Below, piece after piece: positions 6,281 to 6,482 of a DNA stretch of 6,482 nucleotides. Location: positions 1 to 6,482 of the forward strand of contig JACMIM010000425.1 of NCBI GenBank assembly GCA_014381165.1. Reading direction: 5' to 3'. Made by a program: the position numbers and the translations under genes. The notes under the pieces are model-generated. The model ran no database searches, was not told where the DNA came from, and worked only from the letters and a program-made list of their open reading frames with translations. This stretch comes from Roseiflexaceae bacterium (lineage in GTDB: Bacteria; Chloroflexota; Chloroflexia; Chloroflexales; Roseiflexaceae). Position 1 is the first letter of the stretch. Every line of letters begins with the position of its first letter.

Positions 6281-6405
6281 TCATCTTGTCATCTTGTCAT
6301 CTTGTCACCTTGTTACCTTGTCACCTTGTCACCTTGTCACCTTGTCACCTTGTCACCTTGTCACCTTGTCACCTTGTCATCTTGTCACCTTGTCATCTTG
6401 TCACC
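6281..6405 (-). repeat. Octanucleotide tandem array 2, about 15.6 copies, inverted relative to array 1
   Basis: Fifteen complete units tcaYcttg plus tcacc. The Y position reads T,T,T, then nine C, then T,C,T; one unit (6313-6320) has a second change, ttaccttg. This is the reverse complement of the array 1 unit. Read on the minus strand it follows directly from the convergent gene, whose TGA stop (6401-6403) is the first TGA of the array. It occupies most of the 151 bp between the stop codons of the two convergent genes. Confidence 0.97.
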
Positions 6406-6482
6406 CGCCCGCCTGCTCGCGGTACGGTCCATTCGGTTCCAATTCCAGGTAGCGGTCATAATTTTCACGCGCACGCTCGGAC
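6401..6482 (-). CDS. 3' end of a convergent gene, possibly TPR-repeat protein (partial)
   Basis: Reading the minus strand from 6481 gives 26 residues and a TGA at 6403-6401. The peptide contains 'ARENYDRYLELEPNGPY', which resembles the end of a tetratricopeptide-type helical repeat (cf. 'A..Y.RYLEL.P.GPY'). The codons are consistent with the neighbouring coding style. The rest of the gene lies beyond the window, so its function is unknown. Its stop codon is part of octamer array 2. Confidence 0.5.
   Translation of the reverse strand, partial: SERARENYDRYLELEPNGPYREQAGG

Noticed and set aside
5038..6405. CRISPR array
   Set aside because: The units are contiguous 8-bp tandem repeats without spacers.

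Overview
The window is GC-rich bacterial DNA with dense, high-GC3 coding. The gene content is a RecQ with unusual winged-helix tails, an M23 peptidase fused to a golvesin/Xly-type domain, a double-GAF HisKA_2 kinase and an M24 peptidase. Together with TACAAT-like -10 boxes lacking a recognisable -35, this fits a filamentous Chloroflexota (Chloroflexia). That placement is an inference from gene style; no rRNA or marker phylogeny is available here.

Layout, left to right. (1) 1-864 (+): the C-terminal part of a RecQ helicase, cut by the window edge, with the zinc site and two winged-helix-like units. (2) 865-1005: a short intergenic stretch with a TATACT -10 box just before a GTG codon, the likely start of gene 2. 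(3) 1006-2823 (+): a membrane-anchored extracytoplasmic M23 (LytM-type) peptidoglycan endopeptidase with a golvesin-like C-terminal domain. (4) 2824-3068: a leader of about 245 bp, AT-rich for this genome over much of its length, with an extended -10 promoter and two strong hairpins (a 19-bp stem with a 3-nt loop, and a 10-bp stem with a 6-nt loop). (5) 3069-5033 (+): a soluble GAF-GAF-HisKA_2-HATPase sensor kinase of the class that often partners ANTAR RNA-binding regulators. (6) 5038-5147: an octanucleotide array (TGACAAGR)n that reverses orientation and folds back into a 20-bp hairpin ending at the ribosome binding site of gene 4. (7) 5158-6249 (+): an M24 Xaa-Pro dipeptidase/aminopeptidase P-like enzyme with all five metal ligands. 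(8) 6254-6405: one sense-oriented unit, a spacer, then a 15-copy array of the same octamer in the opposite orientation. (9) 6401-6482 (-): the 3' end of a convergent gene, possibly TPR-like, whose TGA stop codon lies inside the array.

The genes do not form an obvious pathway. The kinase and the M24 peptidase may be co-transcribed across array 1. The most distinctive feature is the octamer system. The M24 gene is bracketed by inverted arrays, and each of the three genes touching an array (kinase, M24 peptidase, convergent gene) has a sense-oriented TGACAA unit within about 0-6 nt of its stop codon. This suggests a repeat family associated with 3' gene ends, with possible roles in transcript ends or stability, stop back-up, or recombination. 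Second in interest is the hairpin-rich leader of the kinase gene.
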